From Paenibacillus agri (GTDB lineage: Bacteria > Bacillota > Bacilli > Paenibacillales > Paenibacillaceae), in assembly GCF_013359945.1 (NCBI RefSeq), contig NZ_JABWCS010000205.1, positions 1 through 64,000 on the forward strand: a stretch of DNA of 64,000 bases. The letters are read 5' to 3'. Each line of letters begins with the position of its first letter. The first letter of the stretch is position 1. Shown here one piece after another: positions 36,629 through 44,215 of the stretch. The notes under the pieces were generated by a model that saw nothing but the letters and a program-made list of their open reading frames with translations, was not told where the DNA came from and ran no database searches. A program made the translations under genes and the position numbers.

Positions 36629-37804
36629 ATGGGGCAAGCATCCGTGGAATTTCAAGCCGATGCGATAGATCGCGTCATCAAGAACACCATCGACGTGATG
36701 GAGAGCAGCAAGTATCAGATATATGAAATCCTGCAGGTAGCGCGTGACGAGCTTGTTGCCCTCACTAAAGAACTGCAGCGTGTGATGGAAGAAACGGATG
36801 AAACATTGCAAAAGGTAGACAAGCTGGAACTGCAATACCACCGCTCCCGTATCCGGCTGACGGAAGTCAGCCGTGATTTTGTCCGTTATTCGGAGAAGGA
36901 TATACGTATTGCCTATGAAAAAGCTACGGAACTTCAGCTTGAGCTGATGATGACACGCGAGCGGGAGGCTTATCTGCGAACCCGCCGTGATGAATTGCAA
37001 TTGCGTGTCCGCAGTGTCGAAAATTCTGTGGAACGTGCGGAATCGATTGGTTCGCAAATGAGTGTAGTCCTGGAATATTTGTCTGGAGAACTGGGACAAG
37101 TGACCCGAATTGTCGAATCGGCGAAGAATCGCCAGATCATTGGACTCAAAATTATTCTGGCCCAGGAAGAGGAACGGAAGAGAATTGCCCGGGAAATTCA
37201 TGACGGTCCCGCTCAAATGCTGGCGAATCTAGTCCTTAGGACGGAAATTGTTGAAAGAATGCTGGTAAAGCAGGAATTTGGGTTGGTGCAGGACGAAGTA
37301 TTAGACTTGAAAGGGCAGGTTCGTTACAGCCTGGAGGAAATGCGCAAGGTTATTTTCAACCTTCGTCCGATGGCGCTCGACGATTTAGGACTAATTCCGA
37401 CATTGCGGAAATATGTGCATGATTTTGAGGAGAAGACGAAGATCCGTACCTCTTTTGAGACTAGAGGCAAGGAGTATCGCCTTTCTTCAGCCATGGAAGC
37501 GGCGGTCTATCGCCTTGTCCAGGAAGCACTGTCCAATGCTGCGAAGCATGCCTACCCTAGCTATGTATTGGTGGAGATCACCTATCAGGCACAATTAATG
37601 AAGATTGTGGTAAGAGATAATGGATTGGGGTTCAATGTGCAAAAAATGAAGACAGAACAGGGCAGCCGGGAAAGCTTCGGCTTGCTGGGAATGCGCGAAC
37701 GCGTGGAGCTTCTGGAAGGAAGAATGGAAATTGAATCAGCCGAGAACCAGGGCACAACAATCGTAATTCACATTCCGACGAATGTGGAGAAGGGAAAGGA
37801 GTAA
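36629..37804 (+). CDS. degS: Two-component sensor histidine kinase DegS
   Basis: DegS is a cytoplasmic kinase that phosphorylates DegU and controls exoenzymes, competence, motility and biofilm. The protein has 391 aa. The N-terminal sensor region (about 1-180) is coiled coil. The phospho-acceptor is His191 in RIAREIHDGPAQML (HisKA_3). The ATPase part has EALSNAAKHAYPS (N box) and RDNGLGFNVQKM then SFGLLGMRERVELL. The start is uncertain: ATG 36629 has a poor SD, and GTG 36644 is an alternative. It precedes degU by 4 bp. Confidence 0.95.
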   Translation: MGQASVEFQADAIDRVIKNTIDVMESSKYQIYEILQVARDELVALTKELQRVMEETDETLQKVDKLELQYHRSRIRLTEVSRDFVRYSEKDIRIAYEKATELQLELMMTREREAYLRTRRDELQLRVRSVENSVERAESIGSQMSVVLEYLSGELGQVTRIVESAKNRQIIGLKIILAQEEERKRIAREIHDGPAQMLANLVLRTEIVERMLVKQEFGLVQDEVLDLKGQVRYSLEEMRKVIFNLRPMALDDLGLIPTLRKYVHDFEEKTKIRTSFETRGKEYRLSSAMEAAVYRLVQEALSNAAKHAYPSYVLVEITYQAQLMKIVVRDNGLGFNVQKMKTEQGSRESFGLLGMRERVELLEGRMEIESAENQGTTIVIHIPTNVEKGKE

Positions 37805-37808
37805 TATA

Positions 37809-38531
37809 ATGGAGAACCAGAGCTCTGAAAAAATGGCTATAAAAGTGCTTTTGGCGGATGATCATCAGCTTTTTCGTGAAGGACTCAAAAGGATTTTGAA
37901 CATGGAGGAAGATATCGAGGTCATTGGAGAATGTGGCGATGGCATTCAGGTCCTGGAATTTTGCAATGTCAACAAGCCGGATATTGTCCTGATGGATATC
38001 AATATGCCAGTTGAGAACGGCGTGGAGGCTACGCAAAAGCTCCGGGAGATGTTCCCTGATGTGAAGGTTATTATTTTATCCATTCATGATGATGAGAGCT
38101 ACGTGTTTGAGACGCTGCGCAAAGGCGCCAACGGGTATTTGTTGAAGGACATGGAAGCAGAATCACTGATCAATGCTATCCGATCGGTATGCGGCGGCCA
38201 TGCTTTTATCCACCCCAAGGTAACTGGTAAACTGATCAATCAACTTCGTCGTATGACTTATCTGAACGAAACGGGTGCAATGGCAGAGACAACAGTGAAG
38301 GAAGCTGGTGTTAAATTCGTTGCCGGGGACAATAATCCGCTGACCCGCCGTGAAGCCGAAGTACTGCGTCTGATGGCAGAAGGCAAGAGCAATAAAATGA
38401 TCGGTGAATATCTCTTTATCAGTGAGAAAACCGTCAAAAACCATGTCAGCAGTATTCTGCAGAAGATGGAAGTGGATGATCGTACACAGGCTGTAATCAA
38501 TTCGATCAAATACGGTTGGGTAACCTTGTAA
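37809..38531 (+). CDS. degU: Response regulator DegU
   Basis: DegU is a NarL/LuxR-type transcription regulator acting with DegS. ATG 37809 with AAAGGAG (37796-37802) gives 240 aa. The receiver domain (about 10-130) has the acidic pair DD17-18, phospho-acceptor Asp63 in [10 protein letters not shown] and Lys near 113. The LuxR-type HTH (about 175-235) reads [19 protein letters not shown] and [14 protein letters not shown]. It sits upstream of the comF and flagellar genes, the same neighbourhood as in B. subtilis, where DegU influences flagellar transcription. Confidence 0.97.
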   Translation: MENQSSEKMAIKVLLADDHQLFREGLKRILNMEEDIEVIGECGDGIQVLEFCNVNKPDIVLMDINMPVENGVEATQKLREMFPDVKVIILSIHDDESYVFETLRKGANGYLLKDMEAESLINAIRSVCGGHAFIHPKVTGKLINQLRRMTYLNETGAMAETTVKEAGVKFVAGDNNPLTRREAEVLRLMAEGKSNKMIGEYLFISEKTVKNHVSSILQKMEVDDRTQAVINSIKYGWVTL

Positions 38532-38655
38532 ACCATCTAATGTTTTAATAGAGCGTTTTGGAGGATTTACGTATCTGGGACTTACGTTACATAGTATTTT
38601 AAATGTCCGGTAGTCTGGTGTCAGTATACCAAGGTGATCGGAAGAATAAGAAACT

Positions 38656-38747
38656 GTTACGCCTGTCTTTGCCCCCTGGTTGTTGTCTGCAAAGATGAGG
38701 GTATGATGAACCAGGGGGCAGCAGCGTCCGGGAAGCAGGCTTGTAAC
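38656..38747 (+). ncRNA. Candidate nested structured RNA or leader element
   Basis: Two nested perfect helices are visible. GTTAC-GCCTG (38656-38665) pairs with CAGGC-TT-GTAAC (38736-38747, TT bulged). GCCCCCTGGTT (38671-38681) pairs with AACCAGGGGGC (38709-38719). An alternative, mutually exclusive pair is TCTTTGC (38666-38672) with GCAAAGA (38689-38695). A further TACCGGCA/TGTCGGTA hairpin lies just before the next gene's SD. No known riboswitch core was recognised, and no promoter could be firmly placed in 38532-38650. Confidence 0.5.
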
Positions 38748-38821
38748 ATGAAAAGATGTGGGCTGTCACCGACCCCTACGTACCGGCATATATTGTCGGT
38801 ATACAGAGGAGGTGCATCTCC

Positions 38822-39265
38822 ATGGTAGCCCAATTAATATGGATTGCGGCGGTTTATTCATCCGCTGTAGCCCTTGTTCACGTGCTGCATAACCGGGAGA
38901 AGTCCCGTCAGGCACGGGAATCCGGAAAGTGGATTCAATATATTCTTATCACCCGAAATCACGAATCTGTGGTGGAATGGTATATTCGATCATTGACGTT
39001 TCATGCTTTTCTTACAGGAAAGCCCTTACGAGTACTTGTGATGGACGATAACTCCAGTGATACAACAATGGGGATCGTATCCAGGATGGCCAGGGGCGGC
39101 TGCTCCCTAGAATTGGCAACCGCTGTGCCTGCTCTCGGCCAGGAAGAAATGTCGAAATCGCGGGGAATTATTCTGGATTTGCGGTTGTCCGGGCAAACTG
39201 TCCGATGGCCTATGATGCAGCTGGATGGAAGTAGGGGATCAAAATCAAAGCATGGCGATATTTAA
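38822..39265 (+). CDS. Single-TM protein with a GT-A-like fragment, 147 aa
   Basis: ATG 38822 follows AGGAGGTG (38808-38815). A TM spans about residues 3-22, followed by a basic region. Residues 40-85 read YILITRNHESVVEWYIRSL and VLVMDDNSSDTTMGI, which resemble the start of a family 2 glycosyltransferase nucleotide-binding fold. The protein then stops short of the usual DxD and acceptor regions. It could be a stand-alone small family or a remnant. It lies alone between degU and comFA, behind a structured leader, and ends in its own terminator. No enzymatic role can be claimed. Confidence 0.75.
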   Translation: MVAQLIWIAAVYSSAVALVHVLHNREKSRQARESGKWIQYILITRNHESVVEWYIRSLTFHAFLTGKPLRVLVMDDNSSDTTMGIVSRMARGGCSLELATAVPALGQEEMSKSRGIILDLRLSGQTVRWPMMQLDGSRGSKSKHGDI

Positions 39266-39287
39266 ATAACTATGTAAGCAATGGGTG

Positions 39288-39325
39288 AAGCACACTCTCC
39301 GGTAAATAGGGGAGTGTGCTTTTTT
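39288..39325 (+). terminator. Terminator after the GT-A-like gene
   Basis: AGCACACTCTCC (39289-39300) pairs with GGGGAGTGTGCT (39309-39320), followed by TTTTTT. Confidence 0.93.
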
Positions 39326-39611
39326 GTATGTCTTGAGAGGTCCAAGGAGAGAGAATGAAGTGGAACGAAGGGGACTTGGGATTGAAAGAGACGAGAGCGT
39401 TCGGCTAAAAGATTCCGGAAGAAAGCTCCCGTTGTAGCATAAGCTAGCCGGACTTCAACTGCTAGAGCAACTAACAAGAAGAAATATGGAGACAACAGCG
39501 ACTGTCAGCCCAACTATTCGACTGAAGTGATGACCAAACCTTATGTTCGAATTTAAGGTTTGTTTTATTTATAGAAGACTACTTCTGAGCTTTAATGAAG
39601 GAGGAATTGTG
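39326..39611 (+). promoter_or_regulatory. comFA leader with a 17-codon ORF and terminator-like hairpin
   Basis: ATG 39355 preceded by AAGGAG (39344-39349) opens a 17-codon frame ending at 39408. Further down, CAAACCTTA (39535-39543) pairs perfectly with TAAGGTTTG (39554-39562) and is followed by TTTTATTT, just before the comFA SD AAGGAGG. Competing pairs GGCTA/TAGCC and TCCGG/CCGGA lie between. No clear promoter was found. Attenuation, or an independent small RNA, are both possible. Confidence 0.4.
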
Positions 39612-41915
39612 ATGAAAGCTGCAACTTATGCTGTGGAGTGTAATGGTACATGGAGGGTGTGGATTTCTCTGGCACCAATTGTGGATTTCTGTTGGTGGGA
39701 AGGTCGGGAGGAGAAATTCGGAGGTTGGAGCCATAACCAAGGGATGGAGCGTTTGGTTCTACTTACGCTCGAAATGCCATTGGGTTGGGCCGTGCTCTTT
39801 CGTGACCGATTCCGGTCTGATAAACATATGCATACTTGGAGCGCTAGGGAGTGGAGTACATACATAGAGGATATTCTTCAGGCTGAACTAAAGGCAGAGG
39901 GTGACGGTAATGGTAATGGTAATGGTAATGGTTATGGTTATGGTAATGGTGATGTCATAAGGTATTCGGGGCGGCTGTTAACCGGAATTTCGATGTGGGA
40001 ATGTGAGGGTAATAGGTGGAGATTGACGGGCCGTGGTTGTAACATGGGAGTTAGTGATGATAACAGAACGGATGAAGGCCAGGCTTTCTTGAGAAGTGAG
40101 CAGCGGAAAGCTACCAATGTAACTTCATTCGGAGATGAGCGGACGGAAGTTCTTAAATGGAACAGCAATTTTAGGGATCGGAGTGATAGAGAAGAGGAGA
40201 TTTTCCTTGGAGAAAGGATTGAGAATCTGGCTCTGTTGGCAAGACAAGCAGAACAATTGGTACATGGGGTGTCCGGGCGATCCCTGCTTGAAGCGGAGCT
40301 GGAAGCGTTGCTGCTGGATCAAAGCCCGGAATTATGCGCTCCTTGGCGCCGCGCTGCCCAGCTGGCGCATTTGCAAGGGCGGCTGAGTATTGAAGCCGCC
40401 GTCGGCGAGGACGCGCGTGGCGGAGCCGCGCGTCAAGGGCTGCGCCAGCTCCCGTTGGTCGCTGGCGCTCTGCGTGCGGCTGCCGCCTGGCCGCCGCATC
40501 TGGGCTTCCGGCGCGGCTTCGCCCCGCGCCGCGCCCTCCCGCGCTGCCGTCGCTGCGGCAGCGCTGCCACTGCCCGCACGCCCTGTGCTGCGTGCGGGCT
40601 CTCGGGCTGCGCCTACTGCGAGGCCTGCCTCGCACTTGGGCGCAGCCGGGCTTGTACGCTGCTGCTGCGCAGCGCAGCGACCCCGGCCGTGCAATGCACG
40701 GCCAGCTCTGACCCCACCGTGGCGGCACGCCGGTGGGGGCTTAGCGCGGCCCAGGCGGGAGCCGCCGGGGCTGCGCTGGCTTTTTTGGCGGAGCGGCGGC
40801 AGCGCTCCGCGGTCCCGAGCCCAGAGCACTCTACAGTCCCGGGCTCCAAGCGCTCCGCCGTCCTGGGCTCCAAGCACTCTACAGTCCCGAACTCCAAGCG
40901 TTCCTCTGTCCCGGGCCCAGAGCGCTTCCTGCTCTGGGCAGTGACAGGAGCGGGAAAAACCGAAATGATTTTCCCGCTCTTGGAGGCCGTACTCGGCGCC
41001 GGAGGCCGGGCGCTCGTAGCAACACCGCGGCGCGATGTTGTGCTGGAGCTGGCGCCGCGGCTAGGACGGGCTTTCCCCGCGGAGAGCCTCGCCGTGTTAT
41101 ACGGCGGCAGCACAGAGCGCTGGGTGGGTGCCCGGATGACGTTGGCGACCACCCATCAGCTGCTGCGATTCTATCACAGCTTCGATCTCGTTATTATAGA
41201 TGAGCTGGATGCTTATCCCTATCATAACGATCCGATGCTGGCCTATGCGGCAAGGCAGGCATGTAAGCCGGACGGATGCTTCATCTACCTGTCTGCCACG
41301 CCGCCAACGGACATGCAGCGTCAAGTCAAATCAGGGAAGCTGGCCCATGCCAGGGTTCCGGTTCGTTTTCACGGGCATCCTTTACCTTTACCACGGCATT
41401 TGGCTGCGGACCCGGTGAGAATCTGCCTGAAACGGGGCGCTTTGCCGAAGAAGCTGATTCAAGAGCTGCAAATATCGCTGAATCGCAACGCACAGATTTT
41501 TCTATTTGTATCCCGAATTGCCCACATCGAAGGTTTGCTGGTGCTTCTGCGCCGGCGTTTCCCGAGTGTAGTTATAGAAGGGACTTCCTCTCAGGACGCA
41601 GCAAGAGGGGAGAAAGTGATGGCGTTTCGTGACCGTAGTATCTCGCTGCTCGTCACCACAACGATTCTTGAGCGCGGGGTAACCGTGCCTCAGAGCGATG
41701 TGTTTATCTTAGATGCTGACAGTTCTCTTTTTGATGAGGCTTCACTTGTTCAAATGGCTGGCCGTGCCGGGCGCTCCAAGGATGATCCAGCGGGGAGAGT
41801 CTTCTTCATCTCTCCGCAGTGGAGCCGTTCGCAGCGCGGGGCCATCGCCCAGATCCGCACCATGAACCGAATTGCCCGTCAAAAAGGTTACATTCGTAAG
41901 GAGAGTCTCCAATGA
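39612..41915 (+). CDS. comFA: ComFA-like DNA uptake helicase, enlarged
   Basis: ComFA is a DEAD-type ATPase that helps pull single-stranded DNA into competent cells. ATG 39612 follows AAGGAGG and gives 767 aa, much longer than B. subtilis ComFA (about 460). Residues 1-300 are a poorly conserved extension with a Gly-Asn/Tyr repeat (about 99-114). A four-Cys zinc finger, CRRCGSA to CEAC, spans about 311-345. An 8-residue repeat lies at about 400-440. Then come Walker A TGAGKT (about 446), IIDELDAYPY (about 528), LSATPP and the C-terminal motif QMAGRAGRS. It overlaps comFC by 4 bp. The 40.3-41.1 kb part is very G+C-rich. Confidence 0.92.
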   Translation: MKAATYAVECNGTWRVWISLAPIVDFCWWEGREEKFGGWSHNQGMERLVLLTLEMPLGWAVLFRDRFRSDKHMHTWSAREWSTYIEDILQAELKAEGDGNGNGNGNGYGYGNGDVIRYSGRLLTGISMWECEGNRWRLTGRGCNMGVSDDNRTDEGQAFLRSEQRKATNVTSFGDERTEVLKWNSNFRDRSDREEEIFLGERIENLALLARQAEQLVHGVSGRSLLEAELEALLLDQSPELCAPWRRAAQLAHLQGRLSIEAAVGEDARGGAARQGLRQLPLVAGALRAAAAWPPHLGFRRGFAPRRALPRCRRCGSAATARTPCAACGLSGCAYCEACLALGRSRACTLLLRSAATPAVQCTASSDPTVAARRWGLSAAQAGAAGAALAFLAERRQRSAVPSPEHSTVPGSKRSAVLGSKHSTVPNSKRSSVPGPERFLLWAVTGAGKTEMIFPLLEAVLGAGGRALVATPRRDVVLELAPRLGRAFPAESLAVLYGGSTERWVGARMTLATTHQLLRFYHSFDLVIIDELDAYPYHNDPMLAYAARQACKPDGCFIYLSATPPTDMQRQVKSGKLAHARVPVRFHGHPLPLPRHLAADPVRICLKRGALPKKLIQELQISLNRNAQIFLFVSRIAHIEGLLVLLRRRFPSVVIEGTSSQDAARGEKVMAFRDRSISLLVTTTILERGVTVPQSDVFILDADSSLFDEASLVQMAGRAGRSKDDPAGRVFFISPQWSRSQRGAIAQIRTMNRIARQKGYIRKESLQ
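39906..39953 (+). repeat. Hexanucleotide GGTAAT-type microsatellite in comFA
   Basis: Eight 6-bp units: four GGTAAT, two GGTTAT, one GGTAAT, one GGTGAT. They encode alternating Gly-Asn/Tyr. Copy number changes would keep the frame. Confidence 0.95.
40809..40928 (+). repeat. Five tandem 24-bp (8-residue) repeats in comFA
   Basis: The units encode AVPSPEHS, TVPGSKRS, AVLGSKHS, TVPNSKRS and SVPGPERF, between the zinc finger and the Walker A motif of ComFA. Repeat length is a multiple of three, so expansion stays in frame. Confidence 0.93.
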
Positions 41916-42766
41916 GTATGCTGTCACAATGGTTGAGAAAAGCAGAATTACTGCTGGCGCCTCCCTTAACCAGGTGTCTGATCTGCGGGAAGAACAGTAA
42001 GGGATCATCGCCTTTGCCCGAAGTCTGTTCAAACTGTGCTGTCACGATACCGTGGATACAGGTTCCCCGCTGTACCACATGCGGCAGGCATGTAGGCTGC
42101 CCGGATTGTACGCGATCTAATGAACCGACTCCACTGATCTGCAACCGTAGTGCCGTGGCTTATAACGAGGTGATGCGTGAATTGATAGGACAATATAAAT
42201 ACAGGGGAAATGAGAGATACACTCTTCTCCTCGGCTTAATGTTAGACAGAGCCTATGGTTTGCTGAAGGCGGAGCAGGAAAGAGAAAGACAGGTCCAGTT
42301 AAAAGGACAGAAAAGGAACACTCTCTTTTCCTATCTTGGCTATAAAGGAGAAGACACGTGGCGAGCAGATCTCCTGGTTCCCGTTCCGGTCAGCGGGGCC
42401 AGATTAGTTGAGCGGGGTTTTAATCAGGCAGAACGTTTAGGCCATGTGTTGTCCTCGTGTAGGGGCATTCCGCAACTTGCCTTGCTGCTTCGCACTCATC
42501 ATACGGGAAAGCAAAGCTTTAAGAGCCGGGCCGAGAGGCTATCAGACATGAAGCATGCCTTTGCCATTGACCCCGGGATGAAGGATAGATTCGCTGGCTG
42601 GCTACAGACAAGACTTAACCCGAATGCTCCTCTGCGCATTATTATAGTAGATGATATTTACACTACAGGAAGTACAATACGCGCCTGTGCTGAGCCCCTG
42701 CAGCGTCTTGCAGACGAATGTGGCGTAGCTGTGGAAATTCGTAGTTTGACTCTGGCCCGCTCCTAA
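41912..42766 (+). CDS. comFC: ComF/ComFC phosphoribosyltransferase-like competence protein
   Basis: This 284-aa protein is needed for DNA uptake with ComFA and DprA in competent cells. The N-terminal zinc-binding region has eight Cys (CLICGK, CSNC, CTTCG, CPDC at about residues 24-66). The phosphoribosyltransferase fold ends in the PRPP loop IIIVDDIYTTGSTIRAC near residue 245. A Lys/Arg-rich insertion (about 125-145) is longer than in B. subtilis. It overlaps comFA by 4 bp (ATGA), so it is translationally coupled. Confidence 0.93.
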   Translation: MSMLSQWLRKAELLLAPPLTRCLICGKNSKGSSPLPEVCSNCAVTIPWIQVPRCTTCGRHVGCPDCTRSNEPTPLICNRSAVAYNEVMRELIGQYKYRGNERYTLLLGLMLDRAYGLLKAEQERERQVQLKGQKRNTLFSYLGYKGEDTWRADLLVPVPVSGARLVERGFNQAERLGHVLSSCRGIPQLALLLRTHHTGKQSFKSRAERLSDMKHAFAIDPGMKDRFAGWLQTRLNPNAPLRIIIVDDIYTTGSTIRACAEPLQRLADECGVAVEIRSLTLARS

Positions 42767-42884
42767 GGAACTAATTCATCGTATTCCTTTGCAAGAGATA
42801 GACGAATGCTCTTCAATCATGTAATCTAGGAGCATAAGAATTGTAATGTTTGCACAAAATGTATGGGAGGAGCGGCTGCTTGTT

Positions 42885-43295
42885 ATGAATCTAGACAATT
42901 GTCCAAGGTGCGGCCGGTTATACGTCAAGAATCTCATGGAGTTATGCCAGCCCTGTATCAAAGAACTGGAGCATGAATATGAGATCTGCGTAAATTACTT
43001 GCGAGAGAATAGAGGAACTAACATTCAGGAATTGTCGGATGCTACGGAAATCTCCATCAAAGAGATCACCCGTTTTATTCGAGAAGGACGAATATCCATA
43101 GCAAATGCCCCAAATATGACGTATCCTTGCGAAGTATGCGGAACCCTGATTCGAGAAGGGCATATGTGTGACAGCTGCCGAAATCGTCTGCGGAAGGATC
43201 TCTCTAATGCTGCCAAGGAGAGCGCCGCTGCGGATGCCTCCAGACACACGCACGAGGGCGCATACCGCGCTATAGATAAACTTCGCAACCCTTAA
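42885..43295 (+). CDS. yvyF: Flagellar operon protein YvyF (TIGR03826 type)
   Basis: ATG 42885 gives 136 aa. GGGAGGAG lies 13 nt upstream, a long spacing. Two zinc-knuckle-like pairs occur at the start (CPRCGRLY, CQPC) and near residue 85 (CEVCG, CDSC). The middle region resembles an HTH (NIQELSDATEISIKEITRFI). In B. subtilis yvyF heads the flgM-flgN-flgK-flgL operon. The exact role is unknown; a regulatory or chaperone role in flagellar assembly is the usual suggestion. A terminator that doubles as the flgM promoter follows. Confidence 0.9.
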   Translation: MNLDNCPRCGRLYVKNLMELCQPCIKELEHEYEICVNYLRENRGTNIQELSDATEISIKEITRFIREGRISIANAPNMTYPCEVCGTLIREGHMCDSCRNRLRKDLSNAAKESAAADASRHTHEGAYRAIDKLRNP

Positions 43296-43320
43296 ATCTG
43301 CAAAAAAACGTTTGCAGCTA

Positions 43321-43348
43321 TAAAGAATGTTTCAACACACGCCGATAA
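43321..43348 (+). promoter_or_regulatory. Sigma-D promoter of flgM, overlapping a terminator
   Basis: TAAA (43321-43324), 16 bp, GCCGATAA (43341-43348). The -10 octamer is also the 5-prime arm of the hairpin at 43341-43374. flgM is a sigma-D target in B. subtilis. Confidence 0.8.
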
Positions 43349-43374
43349 ACTTAGTAAAGATTATCGGCTTTTTT
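43341..43374 (+). terminator. Terminator after yvyF, sharing its stem with the flgM promoter
   Basis: GCCGATAA (43341-43348) pairs perfectly with TTATCGGC (43361-43368), then six Ts. A sigma-D transcript would start near 43355, inside the loop, and so would lack the 5-prime arm. Confidence 0.85.
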
Positions 43375-43397
43375 ATTTTAGAAAGAAGGTGGCAGTT

Positions 43398-43685
43398 ATG
43401 AAAATTAACGAGACCGGACGAATTAACGCGATTAACCCCTATCAACGGAGTGCCGAATCGCAAAGGCAGGAACAAATGAAGAAAAATTCGCGCAAGGATG
43501 AGGCTACCTTTTCCGATGAAGCCTTGAAGCTCTTGCAAGCTCAGAACAGCAGCAAGGTAGATGCTGACCGCGCCGTTAAGATTGAAAGCTTGAAGCAGCA
43601 GGTCTCCGCTGGAACTTATCAAGTAGACGCAGCCAAACTCGCAGATAAACTCGCCCCTTATTTTAAGCAATCCTCCGAGAATTAG
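43398..43685 (+). CDS. flgM: Anti-sigma-D factor
   Basis: FlgM binds and inhibits sigma-D until the hook is finished. ATG 43398 follows AGAAGGTGG and gives 95 aa. Typical features are the N-terminal MKINETGRINAINPYQ and the C-terminal sigma-binding helix region (about 55-90; RAVKIESLKQQVSAGTYQVDAAKLADKL). It is the first gene of the sigma-D-driven block and is followed by flgN after 12 bp. It should feed back on its own promoter. Confidence 0.93.
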   Translation: MKINETGRINAINPYQRSAESQRQEQMKKNSRKDEATFSDEALKLLQAQNSSKVDADRAVKIESLKQQVSAGTYQVDAAKLADKLAPYFKQSSEN

Positions 43686-43697
43686 GTGAATTCATCC

Positions 43698-44198
43698 ATG
43701 GCATTGACAACATTGATCGAACTGCTGGAGCGGCTGGACGAGGTGCATATCCAGATGCTGGATTTGGCCGCTACCAAGAAGCAGGCAATTATGGAGAACA
43801 AGATTGAAATGCTGATTCAAATTATTAATAAGGAATCCAAGCAGATGAAAACAATTGAGCAGTTAGAAGAAGAACGTGCGCAAGCGATTCATGCATTTTT
43901 GCAGGGTGCAGGCATTCGTTCGAATCTTAAACTCAATCTGTCCGAACTGTCGCGACTTGTGTTCGATCTAGATGACAAGCAAAGGCTGTTACATATTCAG
44001 AAGAAACTTGCTGGAACACTTCAGCAGTTGAAAGAAGCCAATGCGCTTAATCAACAATTGATCCAACAATCGCTCTCTTATATTGATTTTTCAATTGAAA
44101 GCATGTCCTATTATTCAGAGACCGAAGCAACTTATCATCATCCGGCAGAAAAATCAGGTGGAGTACAGCGCTCCGGACTGTTTGATACCCGTGCCTAA
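43698..44198 (+). CDS. flgN: FlgN-type flagellar chaperone
   Basis: This 166-aa cytoplasmic chaperone is expected to escort FlgK and FlgL to the export gate. ATG 43698 is chosen since AGGTGA (43684-43689) is 8 nt upstream; GTG 43686 overlaps that SD. It is all alpha-helical, with three long helices: LTTLIELLERLDEVHIQML, an EEERAQAI region and a C-terminal QQLIQQSLSYIDFSI segment where the substrate-binding groove is expected. It is adjacent to flgK. Confidence 0.88.
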   Translation: MALTTLIELLERLDEVHIQMLDLAATKKQAIMENKIEMLIQIINKESKQMKTIEQLEEERAQAIHAFLQGAGIRSNLKLNLSELSRLVFDLDDKQRLLHIQKKLAGTLQQLKEANALNQQLIQQSLSYIDFSIESMSYYSETEATYHHPAEKSGGVQRSGLFDTRA

Positions 44199-44215
44199 TT
44201 ATGGAGGAATAAAAG

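Noticed and set aside
38656..38747. Cyclic-di-GMP-I riboswitch
   Set aside because: GCAAAG and CCAGG fragments are present, but the GGGCAAACC and GNRA hairpin core are missing.
38634..38828. 64-codon frame between degU and the GT-A-like gene
   Set aside because: GTG start without SD; the bases are better explained by nested RNA helices.
40390..40944. 184-codon plus-strand frame inside comFA
   Set aside because: It is an off-frame reading in a G+C-rich block where stops are rare; ComFA motifs are in the other frame.
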